Part shown: positions 35,245-43,498 of the stretch, piece after piece
How positions within the stretch are numbered: the stretch's first letter is position 1
Layout: the number at the start of each line of letters is the position of its first letter
From: an uncultured Prevotellaceae bacterium
GTDB taxonomy: Bacteria > Bacteroidota > Bacteroidia > Bacteroidales > Bacteroidaceae
Direction: 5' to 3'
Assembly (NCBI GenBank): GCA_902778255.1
Contig: CACYXD010000001.1
Span: forward strand, 1-64,000
DNA length: 64,000 nt
The notes under the pieces: generated by a model
The model's database searches: none
The model's input: only the letters and a program-made list of their open reading frames with translations
Told to the model about the DNA's origin: nothing
Made by a program: the position numbers and the translations under genes

Positions 35245-36798
35245 ATGGGAACAAAGACAGGAGGCCATTGGAGGCCATGCAACGTGGGCAGTGTCGAGGC
35301 CCACAACGAGAGACAACAAGAGTACCTGGATTCAGTAAAGAACTCGGGTCGTAATCTCTATTTCTTTGAGCACCTAACGAAGAACAATTCTTCATGGGTG
35401 AACGAATCAGAAAGATATCAGGGGAAAACAGTCGAGGAAATTCTGGAGGAACAGAAAAAACGGTACGAAGAGAAATTCGGTCAGAAGCCTCAGATGGCAG
35501 AGAAGAAGAGGGTCAACAAAAAGACTGGTCGTGAGACTACTGTATCTGGCTGGTCGCCTATCCGTGAAATGTGCCCGCCGATCAAGGCTGATACTAAGAT
35601 AGAGGACTTCGACTATTTCCGGAAATGGGCAGAGAGACATCGTCTGAATATTCTTCGAATAGACCTCCACAAAGATGAGGGGTATTACGATGAAGAGACT
35701 GGTGAGTACAAAATGAATTACCACGCCCATGTAGTTGGTGACTTCTTTGACTGGGAAACTGGTAAGACTATCAAACTTGGTAAAGAGGTAATGAGCGAGA
35801 TGCAGACCATACTGGCCATATCGCTCGGCATGGAGCGTGGTGAACGAAAAGGTGTCGACAGTCCCAACGCCATGACACATCAAGAGTACCGGAAAATGAT
35901 GGAGCTTGTAGATGAAATGCGCAAAGACTTGAAAGACATGGCGAAAAAAGAAAAAAAGGAGCAGGCCGTGTTGGACGCAATAAGAGTTGAAGTAAAGAAG
36001 GAGGAAACGAAGCTAAAGTCCTTCACGTCGATGCTTAACAACCTGAAGGAACAGAAAGAACATCTGGAAATTGATATAGCAGCTCTCGAAGAGATGGGTG
36101 ATACAGCTGAAAAGGAGCTTCAAGAAAAGAAACGTCAACTCGATGAGATCAATGACAAAATCAGTACGAGAGAGAAACAGTTAGGAGAAACCAATCGCCA
36201 GTTGGAGAGCGTCAGGGAAGAAATGAAGATTGTGAAGAATGAACTACAGGATCTTAACAGACAAAAGAAGGAAACAGAGCAGAAAATTAAGGCTATGATT
36301 GATGAAGGACTGGAACGTTATGACAACTTGAACAAGAAGATAAAAGAAAGACATGATGATGCTGTAAAACGCATCAAAGAGATTGATAAATCTGGAATCA
36401 TAGAACGTAAGCAGCAGCAGGTGAACGCTCGTGACACAGTCGTGAATGCAATATGGCCGAAGGCGCAGTCTGCAATAGAAGCCATTGTACACCGTGCGTC
36501 CCATCCTGTAGATTCATTCACCTTAGATCAGGCCAAAGCAATTGATAGTGCTCTCAATAGTTATCCACAAGACAGAGACAGTGCTGCTTATGCGCTCATG
36601 GGACTTGCCCAACGTGACTTCGATGAACGGATGCTTCACTTTGGCTTCATCGAGGAAGCTGCACTTGAGGTTAGGAAAATTGCCAAGCACATTCATCCCA
36701 TACTTGCCCTTCTCGGTCAAGGCAGGAGCAATAATGATGGCAGCGCGAGCTATATCACCGACCTCACTGACTGGGCAGGCAACCAGGTCAAGAGATAG
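35245..36798 (+). CDS. MobV/Pre-type relaxase (plasmid mobilization)
   Basis: 517 residues. N-terminal Pre/Mob domain: H-N-E-R near residue 20, and the metal-binding motif as LHKDEG (H near 142) with N-Y-H-A-H-V near residue 158-162, the equivalent of the HxDE...PHxH motif. Residues 220-410 are a long coiled coil (many E/K heptads), then a globular C-terminus. Expected to nick at oriT and lead DNA into a helper conjugation channel. Points away from the integrase module; a terminator follows. Confidence 0.82.
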   Translation: MGTKTGGHWRPCNVGSVEAHNERQQEYLDSVKNSGRNLYFFEHLTKNNSSWVNESERYQGKTVEEILEEQKKRYEEKFGQKPQMAEKKRVNKKTGRETTVSGWSPIREMCPPIKADTKIEDFDYFRKWAERHRLNILRIDLHKDEGYYDEETGEYKMNYHAHVVGDFFDWETGKTIKLGKEVMSEMQTILAISLGMERGERKGVDSPNAMTHQEYRKMMELVDEMRKDLKDMAKKEKKEQAVLDAIRVEVKKEETKLKSFTSMLNNLKEQKEHLEIDIAALEEMGDTAEKELQEKKRQLDEINDKISTREKQLGETNRQLESVREEMKIVKNELQDLNRQKKETEQKIKAMIDEGLERYDNLNKKIKERHDDAVKRIKEIDKSGIIERKQQQVNARDTVVNAIWPKAQSAIEAIVHRASHPVDSFTLDQAKAIDSALNSYPQDRDSAAYALMGLAQRDFDERMLHFGFIEEAALEVRKIAKHIHPILALLGQGRSNNDGSASYITDLTDWAGNQVKR

Positions 36799-36834
36799 CC
36801 GCAGGGAAACTATTGTAGTATTCCCTCTCTCATA

Positions 36835-36870
36835 GGTTGGTATAATAACAATTATATCAACCTTTTCTTT
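36835..36870 (+). terminator. Terminator of the relaxase gene
   Basis: GGTTGGTATAAT (36835-36846) pairs with ATTATATCAACC (36851-36862) with one mismatch, followed by TTTTCTTTT. It overlaps the end of the convergent primase gene. Confidence 0.6.
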
Positions 36871-37717
36871 TACTACAAAGAAACTCGTTTACATCCTTGT
36901 GGTCGGCATAGTGGCTTCTGTAGTCAATGGCTGACGGAAGCGCATTCTTGATGAAGGCTGTAGCTTCTTCACCGGCCTTATCATTATCCAGACAGAGGTA
37001 GATGGTACCACTGATGGAGCGCAGCATATCGACTGTCTCTTCCTTGTTGACTACGGAGTTCATGACAACGAGGTTGTGCTTCACTTTTCCCGTCATAGTT
37101 ACCCACGAAAGCATATCCAGAAAACCCTCAAAAACGACCGTAGGCGCGTTTTCTTGTCCGAGGTGGGTAGTTATGCCTTTCGGGCTTGTTCCACCCTTGT
37201 AAAACTCGCTGCGAAGTTCGCAACCGCCTTTTTCATTGGGGTATGCCAGTGCATAAAGGAACTTGCCATCATCTCTCGGTTGGAAACTATAGCGTGCCTC
37301 CTGCAGAAACTGCTGGGCAATGTGTGTATTGATACAACGTTGCGTCAGATAAGCATAAAGTCCGCGTGACTGCAGCGGCACCAGATTGAAGGTATGGAAG
37401 GCCGTACCCTCTACTACTTCTTCTTTCTTTTCGTTGTCGATTATTCTTGGCTGAGAAAAAGAAGAAGAACTGAACTCTGCACACACCCGACTAAGGTCTT
37501 TAGTGTTCAGGCAGGTCTGCACCAGTTCGATGATTCCTCCGGTGGCTCCTGTGGATAGATCCTTCCACACCTTTCCGTTAGGCGTGACATTTAGTGAAGG
37601 ATTCTTATCCTCTTTCCAAGGACAGCGGTAAACGTACCAACCTGCTCTGGTTTTCTTCAGCGGTTTGCCCAGATAGTCCAGACATGTAATTTGTTCCTTT
37701 ATTTGTCGTATATTCAT
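36857..37717 (-). CDS. DNA primase, CHC2/Toprim type
   Basis: 286 residues, a short mobile-element primase. N-terminal zinc-binding-like segment Y-R-C-P-W-K-E-D-K-N-P-S-L (C32), in which only C12 and C32 remain of the usual cysteine/histidine set. The Toprim domain has VVFEGFLDML (catalytic Glu near 196) and I-Y-L-C-L-D-N-D-K-A-G (D-x-D near 243). Probably primes replication of the element after excision or transfer. Lies next to the GTTAC repeat array. Confidence 0.85.
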   Translation of the reverse strand: MNIRQIKEQITCLDYLGKPLKKTRAGWYVYRCPWKEDKNPSLNVTPNGKVWKDLSTGATGGIIELVQTCLNTKDLSRVCAEFSSSSFSQPRIIDNEKKEEVVEGTAFHTFNLVPLQSRGLYAYLTQRCINTHIAQQFLQEARYSFQPRDDGKFLYALAYPNEKGGCELRSEFYKGGTSPKGITTHLGQENAPTVVFEGFLDMLSWVTMTGKVKHNLVVMNSVVNKEETVDMLRSISGTIYLCLDNDKAGEEATAFIKNALPSAIDYRSHYADHKDVNEFLCSKRKG

Positions 37718-38123
37718 CTGTTAATACTATTTACTTTCCCCAATGATGATGTATGCTGTTTGCTGAACAAGTACAAGAATTTTTGTTACCTTTGTTATTT
37801 TTGTTACATCATCTGATTATCAGGAAGTTAAGTAACACAAATGGTAACAGTATGGTAACAATTTCTTTTATCTCATTATATAATGTTACCTTTGTTACCT
37901 GTTTGTAACCAATAATTGTTACCGTATACAACGCTGATTATCAGCAGGTTATATAGAAAGTAACAAAAGTAACAAATTACTTTCTGTTCATTTATCATTG
38001 GAAATCTCTTTTTGCATTTATCAAAAATCATGAAGAAAAGAAAGCTCATTTGAAAAGGTGAAAATGCGACCGGTCACGTTGTTCCGGCTTACCACTTTGC
38101 CCTCATCATTGAAATAGTAGACT
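37718..38123. other. Gene-free stretch between primase and primase-helicase
   Basis: Holds the repeat array at 37785-37973; 38030-38123 shows nothing recognisable. Confidence 0.55.
37785..37973. repeat. GTTAC/GTAAC repeat array, candidate replication origin or regulator sites
   Basis: At least eleven GTTAC or GTAAC copies in about 190 bp in both orientations (for example 37785, 37803, 37832, 37844, 37854, 37885, 37894, 37905, 37918, 37960, 37969), most as GTTACC or GGTAAC. Two copies of the palindrome CTGATTATCAG (37813-37823, 37934-37944). Typical of iterons beside replication genes. Confidence 0.55.
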
Positions 38124-39344
38124 TTATGCACGGAAAATTTCCTTCAAACGAACCGAACTGATGTCGCGTTTTATTTTTTCGCTGACTATCTTTGTGTTCT
38201 TATCCTTCAAAACACTTACCAGTTCCGAAATGCTGTAACTTACGCTATGTCCCACTTCACTGATGATATGATTAAGATATTCCGTTAATTCAAGTTCATC
38301 TTGCTTCCGACTGTTCTCCACAATCTTTCGCCAGGCCTCGGTTTCTGTCTCTTCATGAGAGAACCAGAGGCGATCTTTTCCTTCTGTGGTTAGCTGTCTT
38401 TTTGTAAGTGCATAAAGGAATGCAGGAATCTCATCTACGCATTCTCCAAGGAATCCATTGCCGGTATTGTCACTAATTATCGGCACCTTGCGTACCCAGT
38501 GGCGGGTATCCTCTTTGGTGATTATCGTCGGACGAAGTTCGTCATTGGAACACATGATCATCTTCAAGTAGGTACGCTGACTGGTAATGTCCCGTCCCTT
38601 TTGTTCCGTGGGAAGTTCCATGGCTGTAGAGTAACTCTTTATCTTCTCCAGTAGAGCAGTCTTTTCTATCAGCGCCTCTTCGACATAAACCAAGTTCTTC
38701 GTTGCCCACTCCGAGTTGAATTGATTGCCAATCGTATCAACGGTAATAGCCATCGCATTTTTACCATATATCTCTCTTAGAAAATTGCAGAAAGTTGATT
38801 TACCTGTGCCGTTTTCCTTGCTGACGAGCACCAGGATAGGTAACCGACGTTTGGGGTATATATACATCACTTCCAAATAGTCTAACCCCAAGTCATACTG
38901 CTCACCGAAAATATGGCGAAGCAGCTGCTCTATATGATACCATTCACCTTCCTTTGGCTTATACTTTAGCGGCATATACTTATTGTAATATACATCCTTG
39001 GAGGGGCTTTCGATGAATCTCTGATATTTTACATGTTCAGGCTCGCAAACGCTATTAATACACTTTGGAGCGGCTTCTCGAATGGCCGTCCCAAGTTTAC
39101 GCCCGAAGTCCTCGTCCATGTTGGCAGCAGGATACCGTTCGAGAACGGATTCGCCCCAGACGTTTGTACATTCCTTGTACCACGCTCCACCAATTCTCAC
39201 ATAATTACAGGCAATGGCTGCAGCCTGCTTCTTTATTCGTTCACGTTCTGCCGCTTCTTCACGTTTCTTGCGCTCTTCCTCTTTTTTGCGTTCATCGGCT
39301 ATTTCAGCAGCCGATTTAACTTGATTCTGTACTGTATCGTTCAT
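38124..39344 (-). CDS. Primase-helicase/VirE-like P-loop ATPase (DUF5906 type)
   Basis: 406 residues. A charged N-terminal coiled coil (DERKKEEERKKREEAAERERIKKQ) is followed by a superfamily 3-like helicase domain: Walker A in S-K-E-N-G-T-G-K-S-T near residue 175-185, Walker B-like N-L-V-Y-V-E-E-A near 217, and an R-x-W-V-R-K-V arginine-finger region near 278. These proteins unwind DNA for replication of phages and integrative elements. The array of GTTAC repeats lies just after it. Confidence 0.8.
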   Translation of the reverse strand: MNDTVQNQVKSAAEIADERKKEEERKKREEAAERERIKKQAAAIACNYVRIGGAWYKECTNVWGESVLERYPAANMDEDFGRKLGTAIREAAPKCINSVCEPEHVKYQRFIESPSKDVYYNKYMPLKYKPKEGEWYHIEQLLRHIFGEQYDLGLDYLEVMYIYPKRRLPILVLVSKENGTGKSTFCNFLREIYGKNAMAITVDTIGNQFNSEWATKNLVYVEEALIEKTALLEKIKSYSTAMELPTEQKGRDITSQRTYLKMIMCSNDELRPTIITKEDTRHWVRKVPIISDNTGNGFLGECVDEIPAFLYALTKRQLTTEGKDRLWFSHEETETEAWRKIVENSRKQDELELTEYLNHIISEVGHSVSYSISELVSVLKDKNTKIVSEKIKRDISSVRLKEIFRA

Positions 39345-39384
39345 TTTTCCTATCGCTATTATGTTAAAAACGCAAATATTTAAC

Positions 39385-39495
39385 TCAAAACTTGGCGTCG
39401 AAAGGAAAGTTACGCAGTTCGATTTTCCCGAACCAGCTTACCCCGAGCAGCAATGTTCGGGGAACTTTTTTGGGTGGTGGTCTCTTTCTTTTCAT
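39385..39495 (-). CDS. Possible small basic protein
   Basis: 36 residues (MKRKRPPPKKVPRTLLLG...), starting 12 bp after the 107-residue gene and preceded by AGGAGATAGGAGGA. No domain. Tight spacing supports it; the short length makes it uncertain. Confidence 0.35.
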   Translation of the reverse strand: MKRKRPPPKKVPRTLLLGVSWFGKIELRNFPFDAKF

Positions 39496-39506
39496 CGTCT
39501 GTCCTC

Positions 39507-39830
39507 CTATCTCCTTACCCCACGCTCTATAGGCGGGTTGTGTACAATATCTTTCAGTGTATCGTCGAGCTTAGCCATCTTATCACGATAGTCTGTGCCT
39601 TTAACATTTCCCAGGACTTCGATTGCCAATCTTTGAGCAACCAGTTCACGATGACCGACGAGCCAGTCCTTACTACGTCCCTTCGTATCAGCGAGCATGG
39701 TGAAATACTCGTTGAATGAGTCTTCCAGCCACCTGCGGCCAGTTCTAAGACCTTCGCCTGTGGCATGCTGAGTGGCGAAATCCACAACCTCATTCCATTT
39801 TGCATGAATGTCACTGTCTGTATACTTCAT
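39507..39830 (-). CDS. Small element protein of unknown function
   Basis: 107 residues, mostly helical by pattern (DIHAKWNEVVDFATQHATGEGLRTGRRWLEDSFNEYF split over two helices) and basic at the end. No known domain. 18 bp after the integrase stop and in the same direction, so part of the integration/replication operon. Confidence 0.6.
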   Translation of the reverse strand: MKYTDSDIHAKWNEVVDFATQHATGEGLRTGRRWLEDSFNEYFTMLADTKGRSKDWLVGHRELVAQRLAIEVLGNVKGTDYRDKMAKLDDTLKDIVHNPPIERGVRR

Positions 39831-39848
39831 CTCTTTTCTTTTTCTCGG

Positions 39849-41027
39849 TCAAAACTTTAATTCAGGAAGGCTATTGATAGCATCTTCCTTCAATTTATCC
39901 ACCACACGTGTATATTTCTCTGTGTGCCGCAGACTGGAGTGTCCGAGCAGACTGGAAACAGTCTTGATGTTAGCACCGTTATTCAGAATATTCACGGCAA
40001 ACGAGTGTCTGGCGCAGTGCCAGCTGATGTGCTTATCTATGCCAGCCTTCTTCACCCAGTACTTTACTGACTTACTACTGCTTTCGTACGATGGGAGCCG
40101 AAAGATACGAGCATCCTTCCCCTGTCCTTTAGGTGGCTGACCTACAAGCTTAAGGAGACCATCGTTAAGAGGTATATAGACCCAGCTCTTTGATGAGTGT
40201 CCCTTAGTTTTCACCTGCTCGAATCTCAGCATTTTTGCGCTAAAATCGATGTTGGCGAAAGCTAAGTCTTTGACGTCGCACCACCGAACTCCTGTATAGA
40301 GGCAGAAGATGAATGCGTTCCGTACCATTACGTTCTCCTGTGGATAATGTGTGGCTATGAGTTTCTGCACTTCGTCCTGGGTGAGCCAGTCCTTTGTGAG
40401 GACATCTTCATCAGCTGCACATGTAATACCTTTGCAGGGGTCGCTCTTCATGTAACCAGCCTCAATGCAGTTCTTGACTATCTTCTTGAACCTCTTATAT
40501 ATAGTCTTGGCACCTTCGCCCTTGCTCCTGGTGTGGAGGTAGTCTACGAACCTACGGATAAGGTCGGGTGTTAACTCCTCCGCAGTCAACTGTTTCGGAT
40601 CGAGCAAATTCTGATCCGTAAGGAAATCGGAAAACCTGTTGCGGGCTAACGTAATCATGCGTACATCTTTTTTATTATATGTGTCGATGTACTGCTGGCA
40701 GTAGTCAAGGAAGTTTACCTTTCGCTCTTTCCTGAGACGGTAGCCCTCACGGTTCTGGAGGAACTCCTGCTCGCGTTCCCATCGAATCCTACGTGCCAAC
40801 TCTATGGTATCCCTATTCTGTTGACGCTGCATAGGATCTCTTGGGTTAGCTACGAGTGTGAGCTTCAGACTTTCACGCTTCCGGCAGGTCTTACCTGTCG
40901 CATGGTTATAGCCGAGGTTGTATTCAAGCGTCAGGCTGAGCACCTTACCATCCTTGACAGGGAACTGCTTCAGCTTTGGGTTCCCGTCCTCAATGAGACT
41001 TTTGATAGAAGATTGTCTAATAGTCAT
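39849..41027 (-). CDS. int: Tyrosine recombinase (integrase) of the element
   Basis: 392 residues. N-terminal Arm/SAM-like part (SLIEDGNPKLKQFPVKDGKVL ...), then the catalytic domain with R near 245 (YTGVRWCDVKDL), K in KTKGHSSKSW, H-x-x-R near 335 (WHCARHSF), a second H in LLGHSSLRHTEKY and the nucleophile Tyr near 371. All active-site residues present. Expected to recombine the element with the 3' end of tRNA-Arg(CCU). Starts 3 bp after the excisionase gene. Confidence 0.93.
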   Translation of the reverse strand: MTIRQSSIKSLIEDGNPKLKQFPVKDGKVLSLTLEYNLGYNHATGKTCRKRESLKLTLVANPRDPMQRQQNRDTIELARRIRWEREQEFLQNREGYRLRKERKVNFLDYCQQYIDTYNKKDVRMITLARNRFSDFLTDQNLLDPKQLTAEELTPDLIRRFVDYLHTRSKGEGAKTIYKRFKKIVKNCIEAGYMKSDPCKGITCAADEDVLTKDWLTQDEVQKLIATHYPQENVMVRNAFIFCLYTGVRWCDVKDLAFANIDFSAKMLRFEQVKTKGHSSKSWVYIPLNDGLLKLVGQPPKGQGKDARIFRLPSYESSSKSVKYWVKKAGIDKHISWHCARHSFAVNILNNGANIKTVSSLLGHSSLRHTEKYTRVVDKLKEDAINSLPELKF

Positions 41028-41030
41028 AGG

Positions 41031-41351
41031 CTAACGTCCATTTAGAGGGTTCCTGTCAACATATCGAACTGCTGCGGCTGCAATGCTCTCCTGCGTCTTA
41101 CCGGGGCGAGAGCGAATCCATTCGAGCAGCGCACTTCGCTCGAAATACATAACCTTGCCCAGAGGACGATAGAAAGGTATCTCCCCTTTGGCGGTCATCT
41201 TGTAGAGATAACTCTTACTGAGGCCAAGGAAGGATGCTGCATCGCCCAGAGTAAGAATCTCTTTGTTCTGGTTCTCGATGACCTTCTTCACCTCGTCCGA
41301 CACACATAGACTCACATAGTCCCTGATTTGATTTTCGAAATTCGTTTCCAT
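41031..41351 (-). CDS. Excisionase-like helix-turn-helix protein
   Basis: 106 residues from the ATG at 41351; the open frame continues upstream across the promoter. HTH_17/MerR-type domain: L-G-D-A-A-S-F-L-G-L-S-K-S-Y-L-Y-K-M ... E-I-P-F-Y-R-P-L-G-K-V-M-Y-F, as in excisionases of Bacteroidales elements. Transcribed with int. Its promoter has TACTTTTG (41386-41379), no TTTG at -33, and the shared palindrome 40 bp upstream. Confidence 0.85.
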   Translation of the reverse strand: METNFENQIRDYVSLCVSDEVKKVIENQNKEILTLGDAASFLGLSKSYLYKMTAKGEIPFYRPLGKVMYFERSALLEWIRSRPGKTQESIAAAAVRYVDRNPLNGR

Positions 41352-41903
41352 AATTTTTATTCTTTGAGATTTTGGTGGCAAAAGTAGGTTTTTGTTATCA
41401 AAGAAGCCCTCTTGCAAAAAAAAAAGTCGTATATTAACGTTTTCACGACCCACTTGGGTGTAAAATTGCACATTTTTCAATAGTTTGTGCAATAAAACCT
41501 TCCAAAATCTCACTTTTACTATTTTAGTCATATCGCAAAAAATTCATCACTCCAGATGGGTGGAGTACCCTAACACAGAGCAACGGCTGCGCATCCCGTT
41601 GCTTACACACCGTGGTCACTCCGAAGGAATAACATGATGTCGGGATGGCAGCCGTTGGCATACCATTCAGCAGCAGAAGCATATATCTGCTACTATATAT
41701 TAATAAGGTGGAATGATGACCGCCATTCCTGCGGCGTGACCTAATCACGGGTGTAAGCGGCACAAAGGTAGTGAAAACATCGGAAACTACCAAATAATGG
41801 CCGCTATCCTGCTCTCAAGGCGATTTTTGCGATAAATTTGCGAATTTCTTGCTTGCTTAAAATCGTAACCAACTGTCTATCAGTCAGATACTTATCTCCT
41901 TTT
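41352..41903. other. Right end of the element: control region and structured DNA
   Basis: No accepted gene (one 89-codon frame lacks any protein-like features). Holds the excisionase promoter, palindrome copy 2, hairpins ACTCCA/TGGAGT (41549-41566) and AGCAACGG/CCGTTGCT (41579-41603), and a second pairing of 41580-41597 with 41642-41659 that would compete with it. Confidence 0.55.
41426..41449. promoter_or_regulatory. Shared palindrome, copy 2 (candidate activator site)
   Basis: Ends GTCGT and ACGAC around ATATTAACGTTTTC. Starts 40 bp upstream of the excisionase -7 box. Differs from copy 1 at three positions; two of them (4 and 21) pair with each other and change together. Confidence 0.65.
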
Positions 41904-41917
41904 AGTACCCCGACCGA
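41904..41917. repeat. Right attachment repeat
   Basis: AGTACCCCGACCGA; includes the tRNA-Arg acceptor 3' strand and part of the T arm. Confidence 0.8.
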
Positions 41918-41977
41918 GAATCGAACTCGGAACTAAGCTTTAGGAGAGCCTTGTTATATCCATTTAACTATCAGGGC
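41906..41977 (-). tRNA. tRNA-Arg (anticodon CCU)
   Basis: 72 bases without CCA. Acceptor GCCCTGA / TCGGGGT, D arm GTTA/TAAC, anticodon stem AGGCT/AGCTT with loop CTCCTAA (anticodon CCT), T arm CCGAG-TTCGATT-CTCGG. The 3' end is the integration site of the element. Confidence 0.9.
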
Positions 41978-42056
41978 ATCAGCGATTGCGGATGCAAAGG
42001 TACAAAGAAAAAATGAAAGATGAAAATTTTCGTCTTTCATTTTTCTGTTACGGCAG

Positions 42057-43466
42057 TCAGAATGCGATGTTCATACCCATATTCAGACTGGCATTGCTGC
42101 TGAGGGGAATGAACTCTTTCGTTGTCGTGCCAAGGATATGATCCATACCGATAAAGAAGTTGAAGCCTGACGGATGGACATTCACTACCCAGCCGGCACT
42201 TGCAGTAAAGGAGTTGAGCGCCACATTGACACCACCATCAACCCACTTCAAAGGCTTATAATTAGCACTCAGCCGCCCTTCCGTCCACGAATAGTCGCCG
42301 TCAAAGCGGTGCTGTAATAACAGGCCGAATGACACTGGGCTATAGACTGGAAGCACATACTCGGCACCCAATCGCGCTGTGGCTGCCAACATGGTACGCT
42401 CGCTACCCTGATCACCATCGTTTTGCAGATTGGCAAAATCGGCAATCTGGTCAGAGTAAGTATCGGCCTGATAATCAGCGGTATGGGGATCACGGTCTTC
42501 GTTCACCGAGATGTCATGAAAGCCATTGAAAATGAAGTTCTCGCCATGATTGGATGCCTGCACGCTATTACGCCAGCTGATGAAGCCCAGATCGGTGAGC
42601 GCAGCGCTGAGGGTCAGTCCCTCAACGCCCAGATGATCCATTTTATAGGTAGCGCCGAGGTCCAGTCCCAGTCCAAAGCCGTTGGGTCCAGTGTTGTCGA
42701 CCTTGACTTCCTTCACGTACTTGTAGTAGCCCCTGCTCTTATCCTTGTATCTCTTCGACGCTTCCTTGAAGGTAAGCCCTTTGACGTTGAAATTGGCTTT
42801 CGCCTGACCTGTAATCACCCATTGGTTCTGGTCGGTGAGGTCGGCTACGACATGATCCATTTCAATATTGGCACGTGCCAGGCCCACCAGGACCTTCACT
42901 TTGGCCCCCACACGCAGATCTTCGTTTATCTGGCGCGAATGGCCTAATGCCAGTTCCACATACGACTGGGCCCTAAAGCCGAGGTCGCTGATGTTGTAAC
43001 GCTTGTTGCCAGTGTTCTTGGCAAACTCAAACAGGTCGATGGGCAGGCGCAAACCAGCTGACGTACGCGAATTGATCTCAATCGTATTATAACCGCCAAA
43101 GCCCTTGAAACCTGCAGAGATAATAGCAACGTCAAGGTTGGTAGAGAGTTGGTTGTTGTCAGCCAGTTTCTCTTTTACCTGAGCCCATGAGATATCAGGA
43201 TGCAGGAAGGTGACCGTCTTCTTTCCCGTGGGATTGGGATTTTTAAAGATGATGCCGTCGATACCGAAGTTGCCTTGCATCTTTACTGACAGACTACCGA
43301 TTACAGGCAATGAAACATAGTCCTGCCCGTTTCCAAAGGCAGGGTTCAGGTCGTGGCGGTACTTATAGTCATCAATGAAATAGGCAGAGTTGAAGTCCTG
43401 TGCCAACATAGAGCCAACAGATGACAAAAGTGCTGCGACCAATAAAAACTTATTACACCGTTTCAT
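42057..43466 (-). CDS. DUF5723 family outer-membrane protein
   Basis: 469 residues; signal peptide ending SVGSMLAQ. The rest is made of alternating strands typical of a beta barrel (GFGLGLDLGATYKM, GLTLSAALTDLGFISW, PVSFGLLLQHRFDGDYSW), ending in a short strand with a terminal Phe (SLNMGMNIAF), the usual barrel end signal. The D-F-N-S-A-Y-F-I-D start of the mature part matches the DUF5723 family of Bacteroidales. Follows a lipoprotein gene with a 32 bp gap, so the two may form a pair in the outer membrane. Confidence 0.75.
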   Translation of the reverse strand: MKRCNKFLLVAALLSSVGSMLAQDFNSAYFIDDYKYRHDLNPAFGNGQDYVSLPVIGSLSVKMQGNFGIDGIIFKNPNPTGKKTVTFLHPDISWAQVKEKLADNNQLSTNLDVAIISAGFKGFGGYNTIEINSRTSAGLRLPIDLFEFAKNTGNKRYNISDLGFRAQSYVELALGHSRQINEDLRVGAKVKVLVGLARANIEMDHVVADLTDQNQWVITGQAKANFNVKGLTFKEASKRYKDKSRGYYKYVKEVKVDNTGPNGFGLGLDLGATYKMDHLGVEGLTLSAALTDLGFISWRNSVQASNHGENFIFNGFHDISVNEDRDPHTADYQADTYSDQIADFANLQNDGDQGSERTMLAATARLGAEYVLPVYSPVSFGLLLQHRFDGDYSWTEGRLSANYKPLKWVDGGVNVALNSFTASAGWVVNVHPSGFNFFIGMDHILGTTTKEFIPLSSNASLNMGMNIAF

Positions 43467-43498
43467 GACCATGCTGTCTTTCTCGTTAGCCCTACAGT

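Larger units (their letters stand above)
31821..41917. mobile_element. Integrated mobilizable element in tRNA-Arg(CCU), about 10.1 kb
   Basis: Direct 14-bp repeats mark both ends; the right copy lies in the tRNA 3' end. From the tRNA inward: structured DNA, excisionase, tyrosine integrase, small basic protein, 107-residue protein, primase-helicase, repeat array, CHC2/Toprim primase, convergent MobV-like relaxase, a 127-residue unknown, and exported cargo. No type IV secretion or coupling genes are seen, so it should need a helper for conjugation. No resistance or restriction genes recognised. Confidence 0.85.

Noticed and set aside
37785..37973. CRISPR-like array
   Set aside because: Repeats are only 5-6 bases in both orientations and irregularly spaced; no cas genes.
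41524..41793. Minus-strand open frame of 89 codons at the right end of the element
   Set aside because: Covers competing hairpins; residue composition is not protein-like.
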